This document shows, one piece after another, positions 1-7,996 of a stretch of DNA of 64,000 nucleotides. The position numbers and the translations under genes were made by a program. How positions within the stretch are numbered: the stretch's first letter is position 1; each line of letters starts with the position of its first letter. The DNA lies in assembly GCA_020027965.1 (NCBI GenBank), contig JAHRHE010000004.1, positions 48,120 to 112,119 of the forward strand, read 5' to 3'. The notes below the pieces were generated by a model. It did not search any database, was not told the origin of the DNA, and saw only the letters and a program-made list of their open reading frames with translations. The stretch is from Nitrospirota bacterium (lineage in GTDB: Bacteria; Nitrospirota; Nitrospiria; Nitrospirales; Nitrospiraceae).

Positions 1-78
1 CGGAGATTGTGCGAACGCGAAGGAGCAAGAGAGGGCAATCGAAGCTACCACCCCGCTTAAGATCTTCAGGACTTTCAT
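1..78 (-). CDS. Exported protein, N-terminus only (runs off window start)
   Basis: Reading leftward from an ATG at 78, the 26 visible codons encode a classical signal peptide: a basic start (MKVLKIL), a hydrophobic core and a likely signal peptidase I site after Ala-Phe-Ala at residues 21-23. A strong ribosome binding site (GGGGAGGAAC) lies just upstream. The mature protein is outside the window, so its function cannot be stated. The upstream region holds a 14-base direct repeat and a small dyad that could be regulatory. Confidence 0.75.
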   Translation of the reverse strand, partial: MKVLKILSGVVASIALSCSFAFAQSP

Positions 79-117
79 GGCTTGTTCCTCCCCATGTGTG
101 ATGGTTCACCGGGCATG

Positions 118-133
118 TTCCTGCAAGCAGGAA
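118..133. promoter_or_regulatory. Short perfect dyad upstream of exported-protein gene
   Basis: TTCCTGC and GCAGGAA form a perfect 7-base inverted repeat separated by AA, about 40 bases upstream of the start codon at 78. It lies in the presumed 5' untranslated region or operator of the leftward gene. It may be an operator or a small hairpin; no function is demonstrated. Confidence 0.3.
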
Positions 134-149
134 TTGCCCCGTACCGTTA

Positions 150-182
150 ATCTTTATACTTAACGTGCATCTTTACACTTAA
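150..182. repeat. 14-base direct repeat with 19-base spacing
   Basis: ATCTTTATACTTAA (150-163) and ATCTTTACACTTAA (169-182) match at 13 of 14 positions and start 19 bases apart. They lie in an AT-rich patch upstream of the leftward exported-protein gene, and TATAAA hexamers (minus strand, 153-158 and 183-188) overlap or adjoin them. This could be a promoter with a tandem regulator site. Confidence 0.4.
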
Positions 183-652
183 TTTATAGCAAGCCATGTG
201 CCTATAACCCTAATCCATGTGATTTCCCTAACACTCTGTAATATCAATGCATCTGGTAGCTTTCTTTCCATTTCTTTATTCTCTTTATTGGTCTGGAGCA
301 TAAAGATCTGACAATTTTCGCATTCAGTCGCAGCATTTTGTTGTTCCTGACTAGGGCGTCCACTTATGCGAGGTGCTGATGCCACTAGTTTGACAGCGAT
401 GGTATCCAATTTTTCAGGGATTCGGTCAGTACATAAATAAACAGCAGCGCGAGAATACCTCAGAATGCTTTATGATCTTGTTCGCTTCGCTCTGGTTGGG
501 ATTACTTCCGTCAATGTTGTGCCGTATCCGGCGCCGCCACCGGCTACCTTCACTACCACCCTTGAGGGCAGGTGGGCTGGCAGCCTCAGCCTGCGCGCGT
601 CCAGTCTGATTCCGGTGAAGCGGGCCTCGTGAAGCAAGAAGCGTCCCTGGAC

Positions 653-690
653 CCCTCGACTGAGCTCGGGACCCTGAGCTTGTCGATGGG
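653..690. repeat. Imperfect extragenic palindrome
   Basis: The left arm (CCCTCGACTGAGCTCGGG) and the right arm (CCCTGAGCTTGTCGATGGG) are imperfect inverted repeats of about 19 bases. The sequence resembles short palindromic extragenic elements containing GACAAGCTCAGGG-type cores that are scattered through many bacterial genomes. Copy number elsewhere in the genome cannot be judged from this window. Confidence 0.5.
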
Positions 691-734
691 TCGAACCTCA
701 GGCTCGGGACGCCGTGAGCTCGTCCCTGGAATTC

Positions 735-750
735 CCTCAGGACCCTGAGG
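735..750. repeat. Short perfect palindrome in the same repeat region
   Basis: CCTCAGG and CCTGAGG form perfect 7-base arms with a 2-base spacer. It lies about 45 bases from the palindrome at 653-690 and shares its CCCTGAG core, so the two are probably parts of one composite extragenic element. Confidence 0.4.
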
Positions 751-1186
751 CTCTCGAAGGGCATATCTCGCAAACAATCTAACGAGGTACGAGCGACCCG
801 CCTTCGCCACAGGCTCCTGCGGGTCCACCGACCCGTCGGCCAAAGCCTTTGGGCGGCGTGCCAAAGCCTTGGCGGAGGTGGACGAGACACATACGACGCC
901 GGAAGGTGCGCGACGCGCGTGCTTAGACCCGTTGCACTCCCAGAGCAACGGGTAACCCGGAGCCTGGCCGCCTCGCCCGCCCTGTATGCCCGTGTGCGCG
1001 CTCAGCAAGCAGGCGGGTCAGGCCGGTTGGCCGTCCGTCACTTCCGCGGGGCCTTCTCGCGAAGCTCAGCAACTGGGCTTCAAGAGCGAACTTCCCAGGC
1101 GGCTGCCTCTCGTGGGTCTTGCAGACCGCCCGCGGAGAGGAGTAGGATTGTTGTAGATAGACCCAGCACACCTAAGAGGAGGAGGG

Positions 1187-2197
1187 ATGGCTCGTCTGCG
1201 CAACAGAGACTGGCCCGTTGCGGCGTCTCTCTGGACTGCGCTCTTGCTCCTCTTCTTACCGACCGGTCCCCCCGCACAGGCCGCCTCGCACCAGCGCCCC
1301 TTCTGGACCGAGCAAGCCATGTTCCGCTTCGGGGAAGACCTGTTTTTTGTGGGCCGGGCTTCTTGCGCAAGATCGGAAGAGGATGGGCGGGACCAGTCCT
1401 TTCAACGCGGCTTGCGGGAACTGCTGAACTATACCCAGGCGTCCAGCGCGACGGGTCTCACGATCGAGACTCAAATGATGTTCCACGAGCGCGACAGCGC
1501 CGGCTGCCCCGCCGGGACCGTGACGGTCTGGCGCCTGCTACGCGTCGGCGCCGACAAGGTCGCCACCCTCGCAAAGGTGGCGGCGTACCGTCCCGCCCAT
1601 GAGGGTCCTGTTGCCAGCGCTCCACCCAAGATGCTCGGACCGCACATCGGCATGTCCCGCGAGGAGGTCCTCCAGCGATTCGGCCGGCCCCGGTCCATCT
1701 CGATGAAGAATGGCGGCTTAGAGACGATCTGGCACTATCCTCGGCTCGGACTGTTGATCAGGTTTGACCAGGATGACGTGGTGGTTGGATGGAAGCTGAA
1801 CGGGCACGAACAGCAGGGGGAAAAAGTCGAGTCTGGGGTTGGGGAGAGCAGGTCGACGGTCGACCTGACCTCTCGACTCCGCGACCTGGAAGAGACGCCC
1901 GATGGGCAGTTGAACATCGTGTATAACCGAGCTCACTTTCCATTCCCCTGGTCCCCCGCTGAAGAGCTTGCGCTGCCCCCTTCCGTGAATACCCTGCCTC
2001 GCGGTACGGAAGCGAAGTCTGCTCCGACATCGAGAACTCCCGGGCGTCAGGCACAAGTCCTGGAGAAACCGCTATCGGAGCCCGGTCCGTTTGAGCCGCC
2101 TCCGGCAGGGGGAGACGCGTCCAGCAGCCTCTATGATAGTCAGAACAGGATCATTCCGTACAGCATCGTGAAGGTCGGATTGCAGATCGCCAATTAG
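1187..2197 (+). CDS. Exported protein with BamE/SmpA-like domain (paralog of 4200-5666)
   Basis: The 336-residue product begins with a signal peptide (residues 1-32, likely cleavage after Ala-Gln-Ala), so it acts in the envelope. Residues 38-122 form a conserved block shared with the protein at 4200-5666 (FGEDLFFVG, ELLNY.QA, TVTVWRLLRV), faintly like LPP20/FlgT-type domains. Residues 152-205 (GMSREEVLQRFGRP, then a short beta-rich stretch) resemble the SmpA/OmlA (BamE) fold. The tail is Pro-rich. The start follows a strong GAGGAGG ribosome binding site. It lacks the protease-like C-terminal domain of its paralog. Function is unknown; the domain calls are by eye. Confidence 0.8.
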   Translation: MARLRNRDWPVAASLWTALLLLFLPTGPPAQAASHQRPFWTEQAMFRFGEDLFFVGRASCARSEEDGRDQSFQRGLRELLNYTQASSATGLTIETQMMFHERDSAGCPAGTVTVWRLLRVGADKVATLAKVAAYRPAHEGPVASAPPKMLGPHIGMSREEVLQRFGRPRSISMKNGGLETIWHYPRLGLLIRFDQDDVVVGWKLNGHEQQGEKVESGVGESRSTVDLTSRLRDLEETPDGQLNIVYNRAHFPFPWSPAEELALPPSVNTLPRGTEAKSAPTSRTPGRQAQVLEKPLSEPGPFEPPPAGGDASSSLYDSQNRIIPYSIVKVGLQIAN

Positions 2198-2308
2198 GGT
2201 GCGCATCCCTCGAGTCGCTCCCTACGAATCTCCTCCGCTCTCCTCCTGCAGGTCTTCCTCTGACAGCGGGGAGAGGGAGTTCCTTCTCCCAGCCCGATTC
2301 CACAGCGG

Positions 2309-2818
2309 TCATGGTACGCTGACGGTGAGCTGCTTGCGGCTGACCCCGCCCCCGGCATCCCCTACGCTGATGCGCACCGTATGTTTACCTGAAGGCAGCT
2401 TGGCGTCGGGAATGTTGATTCCCTCGGGCGAAGTATAGGGTCGCACGCGGTCGGTGATGTCGATGGAGATGAGCTTCACCACCGTGACTGCAAGCGTGGA
2501 CAGGTCCACCGGCGCGCTGCGAGGCGTGAAGCGAACCAAGACCTCGAGCGGGGCCGGCCTGGAAGCTCCTTCCTCGGGCTTCATCAGCTCGATCATCGGG
2601 CCCGTATCCGGGGCCTCGCGACCGACGTCAAACGGTTTTCCCCCCGGTGGCGAGAGCATCCCCTCGGGTGCGGCAGGCTGCGCCGCCTCCTCAGGGGTAA
2701 TCAGCCAGACCCCTTGCTCGGAGCCGGCCGCACGGGCCTGGCTCATGCTGAAAACCATGGCACCCGCGATAATCAGGCACCCGGCTACCCACCACGTGTT
2801 GACAGGCTCATGTTTCAC
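2309..2818 (-). CDS. Small exported protein with Ig-like C-terminal domain
   Basis: The frame is open further upstream, but a GTG at 2818 is preceded by a good ribosome binding site (GGAGGGG) and gives a product of 169 residues starting with a signal peptide or N-terminal anchor (hydrophobic residues about 9-25, then Ala-Arg-Ala-Ala). Residues about 75-169 look like a bacterial Ig-like/cadherin-like beta sandwich (LEVLVRF, LPSGKHTVRISVGD, final LTVSV). It converges on the gene at 1187-2197. A periplasmic or surface structural role is likely; the precise function is unknown. Confidence 0.65.
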   Translation of the reverse strand: MKHEPVNTWWVAGCLIIAGAMVFSMSQARAAGSEQGVWLITPEEAAQPAAPEGMLSPPGGKPFDVGREAPDTGPMIELMKPEEGASRPAPLEVLVRFTPRSAPVDLSTLAVTVVKLISIDITDRVRPYTSPEGINIPDAKLPSGKHTVRISVGDAGGGVSRKQLTVSVP

Positions 2819-3226
2819 GGCCCCTCCTTCACACAAGCGTGAGTCCCCGCTGGTCGGGCTCCTCGGCAAGATCGCCGCCCCGGGGATCCGTCGTTTCATG
2901 CGTATTATAGAACGTACGCCTGCCGACAACCAAGAGGCCCCAAGCACCCGGGGTCGCTCAGCTTCCGCGCGCCGGCCTCCGCAAGGCAGTCTTCGCAGGA
3001 GACGATGTCTTTGCACAGATTGCGCCGGTCTCCAGTCGAGGAGTAGGATAACAGGGAACCGAGCCGCTGGTCGGACTCGCCCTGCGACACGCATGCGCGG
3101 CCAGCCGCTGGTGCCAAGCGGTTACCGGATGAGGGGCTGCTCTATACCGATCAGGTCGCCGTCAGCATGCAAGTTGATACCCGGGCCTCATCTCGACCGA
3201 CGGGAGAACCGCGGTTGGAGGGCAAC
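2819..3226. other. Intergenic region between divergent genes
   Basis: About 400 bases separate the leftward Ig-like gene from the rightward Kdo hydroxylase and should hold both promoters. I could not pick a convincing promoter. A minus-strand frame at 2905-3117 encodes a Cys-containing peptide, but without a supporting ribosome binding site or recognisable family I do not call it. Confidence 0.5.
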
Positions 3227-4156
3227 ATGGATCTGTTGGAACGCTTTGAGCAGGATCGCTGGGATGCTGTTGTTTCGCCCCACGAACAGCGCCGCGCCCT
3301 CGAGTCCTTAGAGGGCGGCCGCGTGGTTTATTTCCCGCAGCTAGACTTCCCGTTCCAGGCTGCTGAGCGCGCCTTGTTGTCCAGGCAGTGGGACATGCGC
3401 GCCGACAAAAACATCAGTTACGCCCCGGACATCGGCTTGCTGAGAGGAGTGCGCGCGGACCTTCCTGATCGTGCGCTCCTGGTGGGGCTCATGCAACGCT
3501 TCGCCGATACAACCAAGCAGTTCCTTCGTCAGTTGCTGCCCACCTATGGACCGCAGCTCTCGCGTGCGCGGACCAGCTTCCGCCCCGTCGAAATCGCCGG
3601 TCGTCCCAGCTCTTACCGGAAGGACGACACCCGATTGCACGTCGATGCGTTCCCATCACGGCCGACCGGTAGCGCGCGCATCCTGCGCGTCTTCTCCAAC
3701 GTCAATCCCCACCGACAAGGACGCGCCTGGCGCCTCGGCGAGCCCTTTCCCGAGTATGCCCGTCGCTTCGCGCCCCGGATCCGCCCGCCGTTCCCAGGCA
3801 GCGCGACGCTGCTTCGCCTCTTCCGCATCACCAAGGGGTACCGGACCCTCTACGATCACTACATGCTCCGGCTGCACGACTTAGGGAAAGCCGACGTCGT
3901 GTACCAGCGGCAGGCTCCTCAGATGGCCTTCGATTTCCCTGCGGGCAGCACGTGGATTGTCTTCACGGACCAGGTGGTCCACGCCGCTCACCGCGGTCAG
4001 CATCTCCTCGAGCAGACGTTTCACCTGCCCGTGGCCGTGCTGGCGAAGCCGGAACGGTCACCGTTGTGCGTGCTGGAACGACTGACGGGAACCACGCTGA
4101 CCGCGAACGCGTTAGGAGGAGAGAAGGGAACGGCCTCCTGTTCCGCCGCCGGATGA
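3227..4156 (+). CDS. kdoO: Kdo hydroxylase (Fe(II)/2-oxoglutarate dioxygenase)
   Basis: The 309-residue product matches the Kdo hydroxylase family, which hydroxylates the Kdo sugar of lipid A-Kdo to give the Ko-type inner core. Visible family features are the iron ligands in RLHVDAFPSRP (His138, Asp140), the distal VHAAHRG (His252), and blocks such as RILRVFSNVNP and WRLGEPF. The start is placed at the ATG at 3227, preceded by GGAGGG; an in-frame ATG at 3167 would add 20 residues. It sits between two paralogous exported proteins on the same strand. It ties the locus to lipopolysaccharide. Confidence 0.85.
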   Translation: MDLLERFEQDRWDAVVSPHEQRRALESLEGGRVVYFPQLDFPFQAAERALLSRQWDMRADKNISYAPDIGLLRGVRADLPDRALLVGLMQRFADTTKQFLRQLLPTYGPQLSRARTSFRPVEIAGRPSSYRKDDTRLHVDAFPSRPTGSARILRVFSNVNPHRQGRAWRLGEPFPEYARRFAPRIRPPFPGSATLLRLFRITKGYRTLYDHYMLRLHDLGKADVVYQRQAPQMAFDFPAGSTWIVFTDQVVHAAHRGQHLLEQTFHLPVAVLAKPERSPLCVLERLTGTTLTANALGGEKGTASCSAAG

Positions 4157-4199
4157 GGAAGCGGGCTCGCTCTGGGCGGGCTGAATTCCGGGAAGATGC

Positions 4200-5666
4200 A
4201 TGGTGCGTCCCCTCTACCACCACACCCGATGCCGCTCTGCCGGTTTCTTGGCCTCCCTCCTGGTACTCCCATTCCTGGCGGTGAACCCCGCTCCAGCAGA
4301 ACCTCCCCCCCGCCCTTTCTGGGCCGAGCAGGCCATGTTCCGCTTCGGCGAGGATCTTTTCTTCGTGGGGCAGGCCTCCTGCGCGAAAACCCCTGAGGAA
4401 GGCCGTCAGCGAGCGTTTGTGCAGGGAGTCCAGGAGCTCCTGAACTACGCCCAAGCGCGCAGCGCGGCAGGCTTGGAGATTGCGACCCAGATGGTATTCG
4501 AGGAGGCGCCCGCGCCGGGCTGTCCGCCGCAAACGGTCACGGTGTGGCGGCTGCTCCGCGTCGATGCGGACAAAGTGACCGCCTTGCCGAAGGGCGCTCC
4601 GCCTCGGACCGCACCCGAATCCATTTCGGAACCCGCGGCGCCAAGAGACATTACGCCCCGGATCGGCATGTCCCGCGAAGAGATTCTCGAGCGATTCGGA
4701 CGGCCCTGGTCCATCTCGATGCGAAAGGGTGGGGCCGAGACTCGTTGGACTTATCCGCGCTTCGGCCTGACACTCGTACTCGACGAGGATAATATCCTGA
4801 AACAGTGGCGCCTCGCTGGCCCGCAAGGGCGTGAGGAGAAAGCACCGGAGTTGAGGCCGAACGTCGAGAAGGGAGCGCCCGCTCTTGATCTCACCGCGCG
4901 CCTCCGGAGTTTGGAGAATACGCCGACACCGCTCGAAGGGACCCATGAGGGCCCTCCCCGCTCATCTCCCCCTGTCTCTGAGGGTTCGCTTCCGGCTGAA
5001 GGTCCGCCCCGGCGGCAGGTGTCTTCCCACGCATTCCCGCCGACCATGCGTACAGTTTCCGGCCTGGCCGCCGCTCAACCGCGGTTTGAGACCAAAGGGC
5101 TCGCTCCATCAGGCACGAAGTACCCTCGCTGCGATGTGGCCCTGTACAGTCTTTCGAACCAACACTTATCAGATGGGAGTGGACCACAGATTTCCTCAGA
5201 CCACCGCTTTAGTGTGGGCACGGAAGCGCAGCTTCGAACGGCCACCAAGGCGGCAGCCAAGGCGAGTGGGTACGATCCACGGTTCCTTGCCATTCGACTC
5301 TCCATCAATCTGCCGGCTACTCTCGAAGCAACCTTTCCCCCTACCGAAGCAATTGACGCAGAAGGCTCAGTGGTCAGCTGGGCGGTCACGGTCGCATCGG
5401 CCATTCTCAACCACCCGGTGCGCCCCGACGTCGCAATCATCGGAACCATGGACGCCGATCTTCACGTCGGGCCCGTTGACGGCCTCGAAAGAAGGATCAG
5501 CGGCTGCCGTCAGTCCAGCCCGCTCGAGCTGGTTCTTTCAGCGAGCCAGAATTCGTTCGATCTGACCATGCGAGAGATGGGATACGGCCTCACGCTCACG
5601 CAGGTGAACACGCTGGCCGACGCCTACGAAGCGGCGACCGGGCAGGATCTTCGTCCGCCTCGGTAG
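4200..5666 (+). CDS. Exported fusion: BamE-like domain plus degenerate Lon (S16)-like domain
   Basis: The 488-residue product has a signal peptide (about residues 1-33), the N-terminal block shared with the protein at 1187-2197 (residues 39-121), a BamE/SmpA-like part (about 152-206), a Pro-rich linker and a C-terminal region (about 355-485) resembling the Lon protease S16 domain. PVRPDVAIIG (406-415) and GPVDGLE (424-430) align by eye with Lon PVRxDVAMTG and PIGGLK. Ser390 (EGS) lies within one residue of the catalytic Ser position, but the catalytic Lys is Glu430, so it is probably not an active Ser-Lys protease. It follows the Kdo hydroxylase by 43 bases, so co-transcription is likely. Function is unknown. 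Confidence 0.75.
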   Translation: MVRPLYHHTRCRSAGFLASLLVLPFLAVNPAPAEPPPRPFWAEQAMFRFGEDLFFVGQASCAKTPEEGRQRAFVQGVQELLNYAQARSAAGLEIATQMVFEEAPAPGCPPQTVTVWRLLRVDADKVTALPKGAPPRTAPESISEPAAPRDITPRIGMSREEILERFGRPWSISMRKGGAETRWTYPRFGLTLVLDEDNILKQWRLAGPQGREEKAPELRPNVEKGAPALDLTARLRSLENTPTPLEGTHEGPPRSSPPVSEGSLPAEGPPRRQVSSHAFPPTMRTVSGLAAAQPRFETKGLAPSGTKYPRCDVALYSLSNQHLSDGSGPQISSDHRFSVGTEAQLRTATKAAAKASGYDPRFLAIRLSINLPATLEATFPPTEAIDAEGSVVSWAVTVASAILNHPVRPDVAIIGTMDADLHVGPVDGLERRISGCRQSSPLELVLSASQNSFDLTMREMGYGLTLTQVNTLADAYEAATGQDLRPPR

Positions 5667-5763
5667 CCTGTGGCGCAGCCCGCCCTCCGTGCTCGAGGCG
5701 CGGCGGCTGAAGCGGACGCTCTGTGAGACGTGAACCAGGATGCTTCGGGGCTGCGATGCAGGC

Positions 5764-6882
5764 TCAGTGGCTGCTGTAGAAGGCCTTGACCGTCTCCACC
5801 ACGTAGACGAGCTGATCCTCGGCGAGTTCGGCGTAGATCGGCAGTGAGAGTACCTCTTCGGCCGCTCGCTCGGAAACCGGGAAGTCCCCCTTCTGATATC
5901 CGAGCTTCCGGTAGCATATCTGCAGGTGCATGGGAACCGGATAATACACTTCGGTTCCGATCCCCTTGTCTTTCAGGTAGGTTCGGACCTCGTCTCGCTG
6001 CTGGGCCCGGATCGTGAACTGGTTGAAGACGTGATAATTGCCCGTCTCCGTGACCGGGAGGACCACCCGCTCCAGCAGCTTGGCGTCCGCAAACAGCCGC
6101 TCGTAACGCGCTGCGTTGCGTCTTCGGCCCTCGGTCCAGCTACCCAGGTGCTTCAGCTTGACCCGCAGGATCGCGGCCTGAAGCGCGTCGAGACGGCTGT
6201 TGATCCCGACCCGTTCATGCACATAGCGCGTCCTGGAGCCATGCACGCGAAGCATGGCCAACAGGTCACTGAGTCCTCGGTCGTTGGTGGTAATCAGCCC
6301 CCCATCGCCAAACCCTCCGAGGTTCTTGGAGGGAAAGAAGCTGAAACACCCCGTATCTCCGAGTGCGCCAGCCCGGACCCCGTTCTGGGATGCGCCGATC
6401 GCCTGGCAGGCGTCTTCGATAATCGCCACTCCCTTGCGCTTGGCAATCTCCGTGATCGCTTCCATCTCGGCGCATTGCCCGAACAGATGGACCGGGATGA
6501 TCGCCTTCGTGAGGGACGTGATCCTCTCTTCGATCCGGCTCGGATCCATGTTGAAACTGGCCGGGCGAATGTCCACAAAGACAGGCCTCGCGCCCAGCCG
6601 GGAGATCGCACCGGCCGTCGCGAAAAAGGTAAACGGGACCGTGATGACTTCGTCACCGGGACCGATGCCGGCTGCCATCAGCGAGAGCAACAGCGCATCA
6701 CTTCCGGAGGCCACTCCCACCGCATGGGCGGTCCCCACGTACGCCGCCAGCGCCTGCTCCAAATCAACCACCCGTGGCCCCAACACAAACCCTTGATCGT
6801 CGCAGATGGCCTCGATGGCCGCCAGGATCTCGCTTCGGATCGAGTGGTATTGCGCCTTCAGATCGAGGAGAGGAACGTTCAT
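5764..6882 (-). CDS. DegT/DnrJ/EryC1 sugar aminotransferase (WbpE-like)
   Basis: This 372-residue PLP enzyme transfers an amino group from glutamate to a nucleotide-linked keto sugar. The PLP-binding Asp157 (IIEDACQ) and the Schiff-base Lys186 (FFPSKNLGG) are present, as are the N-terminal PLLDLKAQY and the substrate region VGINSRLDALQAAIL. Length and sequence resemble WbpE, which makes UDP-GlcNAc3NA in the UDP-ManNAc3NAcA pathway. WbpB, WbpD and 2-epimerase genes lie elsewhere in the same locus, supporting this role. It is the last gene of the minus-strand locus, separated from the broken GT4 by a short repeat-containing spacer. Other keto-sugar substrates are possible. Confidence 0.85.
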   Translation of the reverse strand: MNVPLLDLKAQYHSIRSEILAAIEAICDDQGFVLGPRVVDLEQALAAYVGTAHAVGVASGSDALLLSLMAAGIGPGDEVITVPFTFFATAGAISRLGARPVFVDIRPASFNMDPSRIEERITSLTKAIIPVHLFGQCAEMEAITEIAKRKGVAIIEDACQAIGASQNGVRAGALGDTGCFSFFPSKNLGGFGDGGLITTNDRGLSDLLAMLRVHGSRTRYVHERVGINSRLDALQAAILRVKLKHLGSWTEGRRRNAARYERLFADAKLLERVVLPVTETGNYHVFNQFTIRAQQRDEVRTYLKDKGIGTEVYYPVPMHLQICYRKLGYQKGDFPVSERAAEEVLSLPIYAELAEDQLVYVVETVKAFYSSH

Positions 6883-6944
6883 TCATGTCTCCATTGAATC
6901 GCTTTCTCGCTTGGTCGTTGATTCGTTGACATCAGTCAATCCCC

Positions 6945-6968
6945 CAATGATCCAATCATTCAATGCTT
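6945..6968. repeat. Imperfect octamer repeats (CAATGAnn)
   Basis: CAATGATC, CAATCATT and CAATGCTT follow each other with an exact 8-base period in the spacer before the aminotransferase gene and across the stop codon of the broken GT4. A similar array (CAATGATG, CAATGACT, CAATTCCC) occurs at 54626-54649, at the other end of the minus-strand locus. Confidence 0.45.
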
Positions 6969-7990
6969 GCCTGATGTACCATACCCTTGGGCGGGGCTCA
7001 AGGATTTCCGCTCTCCAAGCGCCAGCACGAGCCGCTCGTATTCCCGTTCCTGGTGACGGACCATTTCCCGGATGTCGAACTCCTTAGTCAATGACTGGCC
7101 CTCTGCTCCCATCCGGGCTGCGATGTCCGGGTGAGCCAGAAGATGCAACACCCGTTCGGCAAGCCCGCGGATATCCCCCGGCTCCAGCAGGTGGCCGTTG
7201 ACCCCGTCTTGAATCACTTCCGCAGCGCCGTCCACCCGCGTGCCCACCACCGGCACGCCGCTGGCCAGCGCTTCCAGATACACCCGCGGCAGACCTTCCC
7301 AGAGGGAGGTCAGGACACATAGATCGAGGCAGCGCATGATCTCGGGGACGTCCCGGCGCCAGCCGGTCAGATGAAATCGCCCGGTCAGCCCAAGCCGTCC
7401 CACCTCGGACTCCACCGCTGGACGCGGATTTGTCGTAGGGCCTGAAGATCGACTCCGCTCCTGACTACCGCACACTGCTCTGCCGAAAAAATCCCGAGCT
7501 CGATCCCGAGCCGGCGATTCGCCTCCGACACGGCGAAGAACCGCGTCGTGAACCGGCCTGTCGCGCGCTCCAGTTCGATCAGGAGCTGCCGAAGGAGCGG
7601 GTGTTGGTACCGGGTAAACCCGTAGCCATGGATGGAATGGATGATAATCGGGATTCCTGCGAGGCGCGCAGCCCAGCGTCCGAGAATGCCGGCCTTGGAG
7701 CTGTGCGTGTGCACGATCGCGGGCTTCAGCCGCCTGAGCAGGGCGGTGAGGGACCAGAGCGCGCGCAGATCGGCCAGAGGTCGGATCGGCCGCATGAGCG
7801 AGCGCACCTGGTGAAACTCGACCCCCGGTAACGCCCGCGCCTCTTCGTCCAGGAGACCGGGCTCGCCCGTGATCAACACGGGGCGGAATCGGGCGGGGTC
7901 GAGGTGGGACACGGTGAACAGGGTGTTCTGCTGAGCGCCGCCCAGCTCCAACTGGGTGATCATATGGGCAACCGGTACGCGGGTGGTCAT
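6960..7990 (-). pseudogene. GT4 glycosyltransferase broken by internal deletion/frameshift
   Basis: Two adjacent minus-strand frames encode the two halves of one GT4 glycosyltransferase. The N-terminal half (7990 to about 7430) starts with AHMITQLELGGAQQNTL and reaches VVRSGVDL; its frame then runs to a TGA at 7385. The C-terminal half (about 7440 to 6960) resumes at PAVESEVGRLG and carries the donor-binding motif (SLWEGLPRVYLEALASG). About 50-60 codons usually present between these points, including the first strands of the second Rossmann domain, are missing, and the frame changes. It overlaps no intact gene and lies 6 bases after the FAD oxidoreductase. It is likely inactive, unless the break is a sequencing or assembly error. 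Confidence 0.8.
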
Positions 7991-7996
7991 CGTCCA

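Larger units (their letters stand above)
79..1186. other. Gene-poor intergenic region with repeats
   Basis: This stretch of about 1.1 kb has no open reading frame that I accept as a gene. The left part (about 130-470) is AT-rich and carries the upstream region of the minus-strand exported protein. The right part (about 540-1150) is GC-rich with overlapping frames on both strands, typical of non-coding high-GC DNA, and contains short palindromes at 653-690 and 735-750. Minus-strand frames here include a 76-codon frame at 179-409 and longer ones beyond 426; none has a signal, a known motif or a convincing ribosome binding site. Confidence 0.6.

Noticed and set aside
179..409. Minus-strand frame of 76 codons in AT-rich DNA
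   Set aside because: No recognisable motif or ribosome binding site; it would overlap the presumed promoter region of the gene at 1-78.
426..1008. Overlapping minus-strand frames of 140-154 codons
   Set aside because: They translate palindromic repeat sequence (runs like DPSTSSGSRAQS), overlap each other in different frames and have no ribosome binding site or motif.
919..1602. Plus-strand frame of 227 codons overlapping the exported protein gene
   Set aside because: Arg/Pro/Ser-rich shadow of high-GC DNA; the gene at 1187 in another frame has a signal peptide, a strong ribosome binding site and a paralog.
2905..3117. Minus-strand frame of 70 codons with several Cys
   Set aside because: The Cys spacing is suggestive, but there is no start signal and no family match that I know.
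5926..6897. Long plus-strand frame of 323 codons
   Set aside because: Antisense to the DegT aminotransferase, whose catalytic residues are all present on the minus strand.
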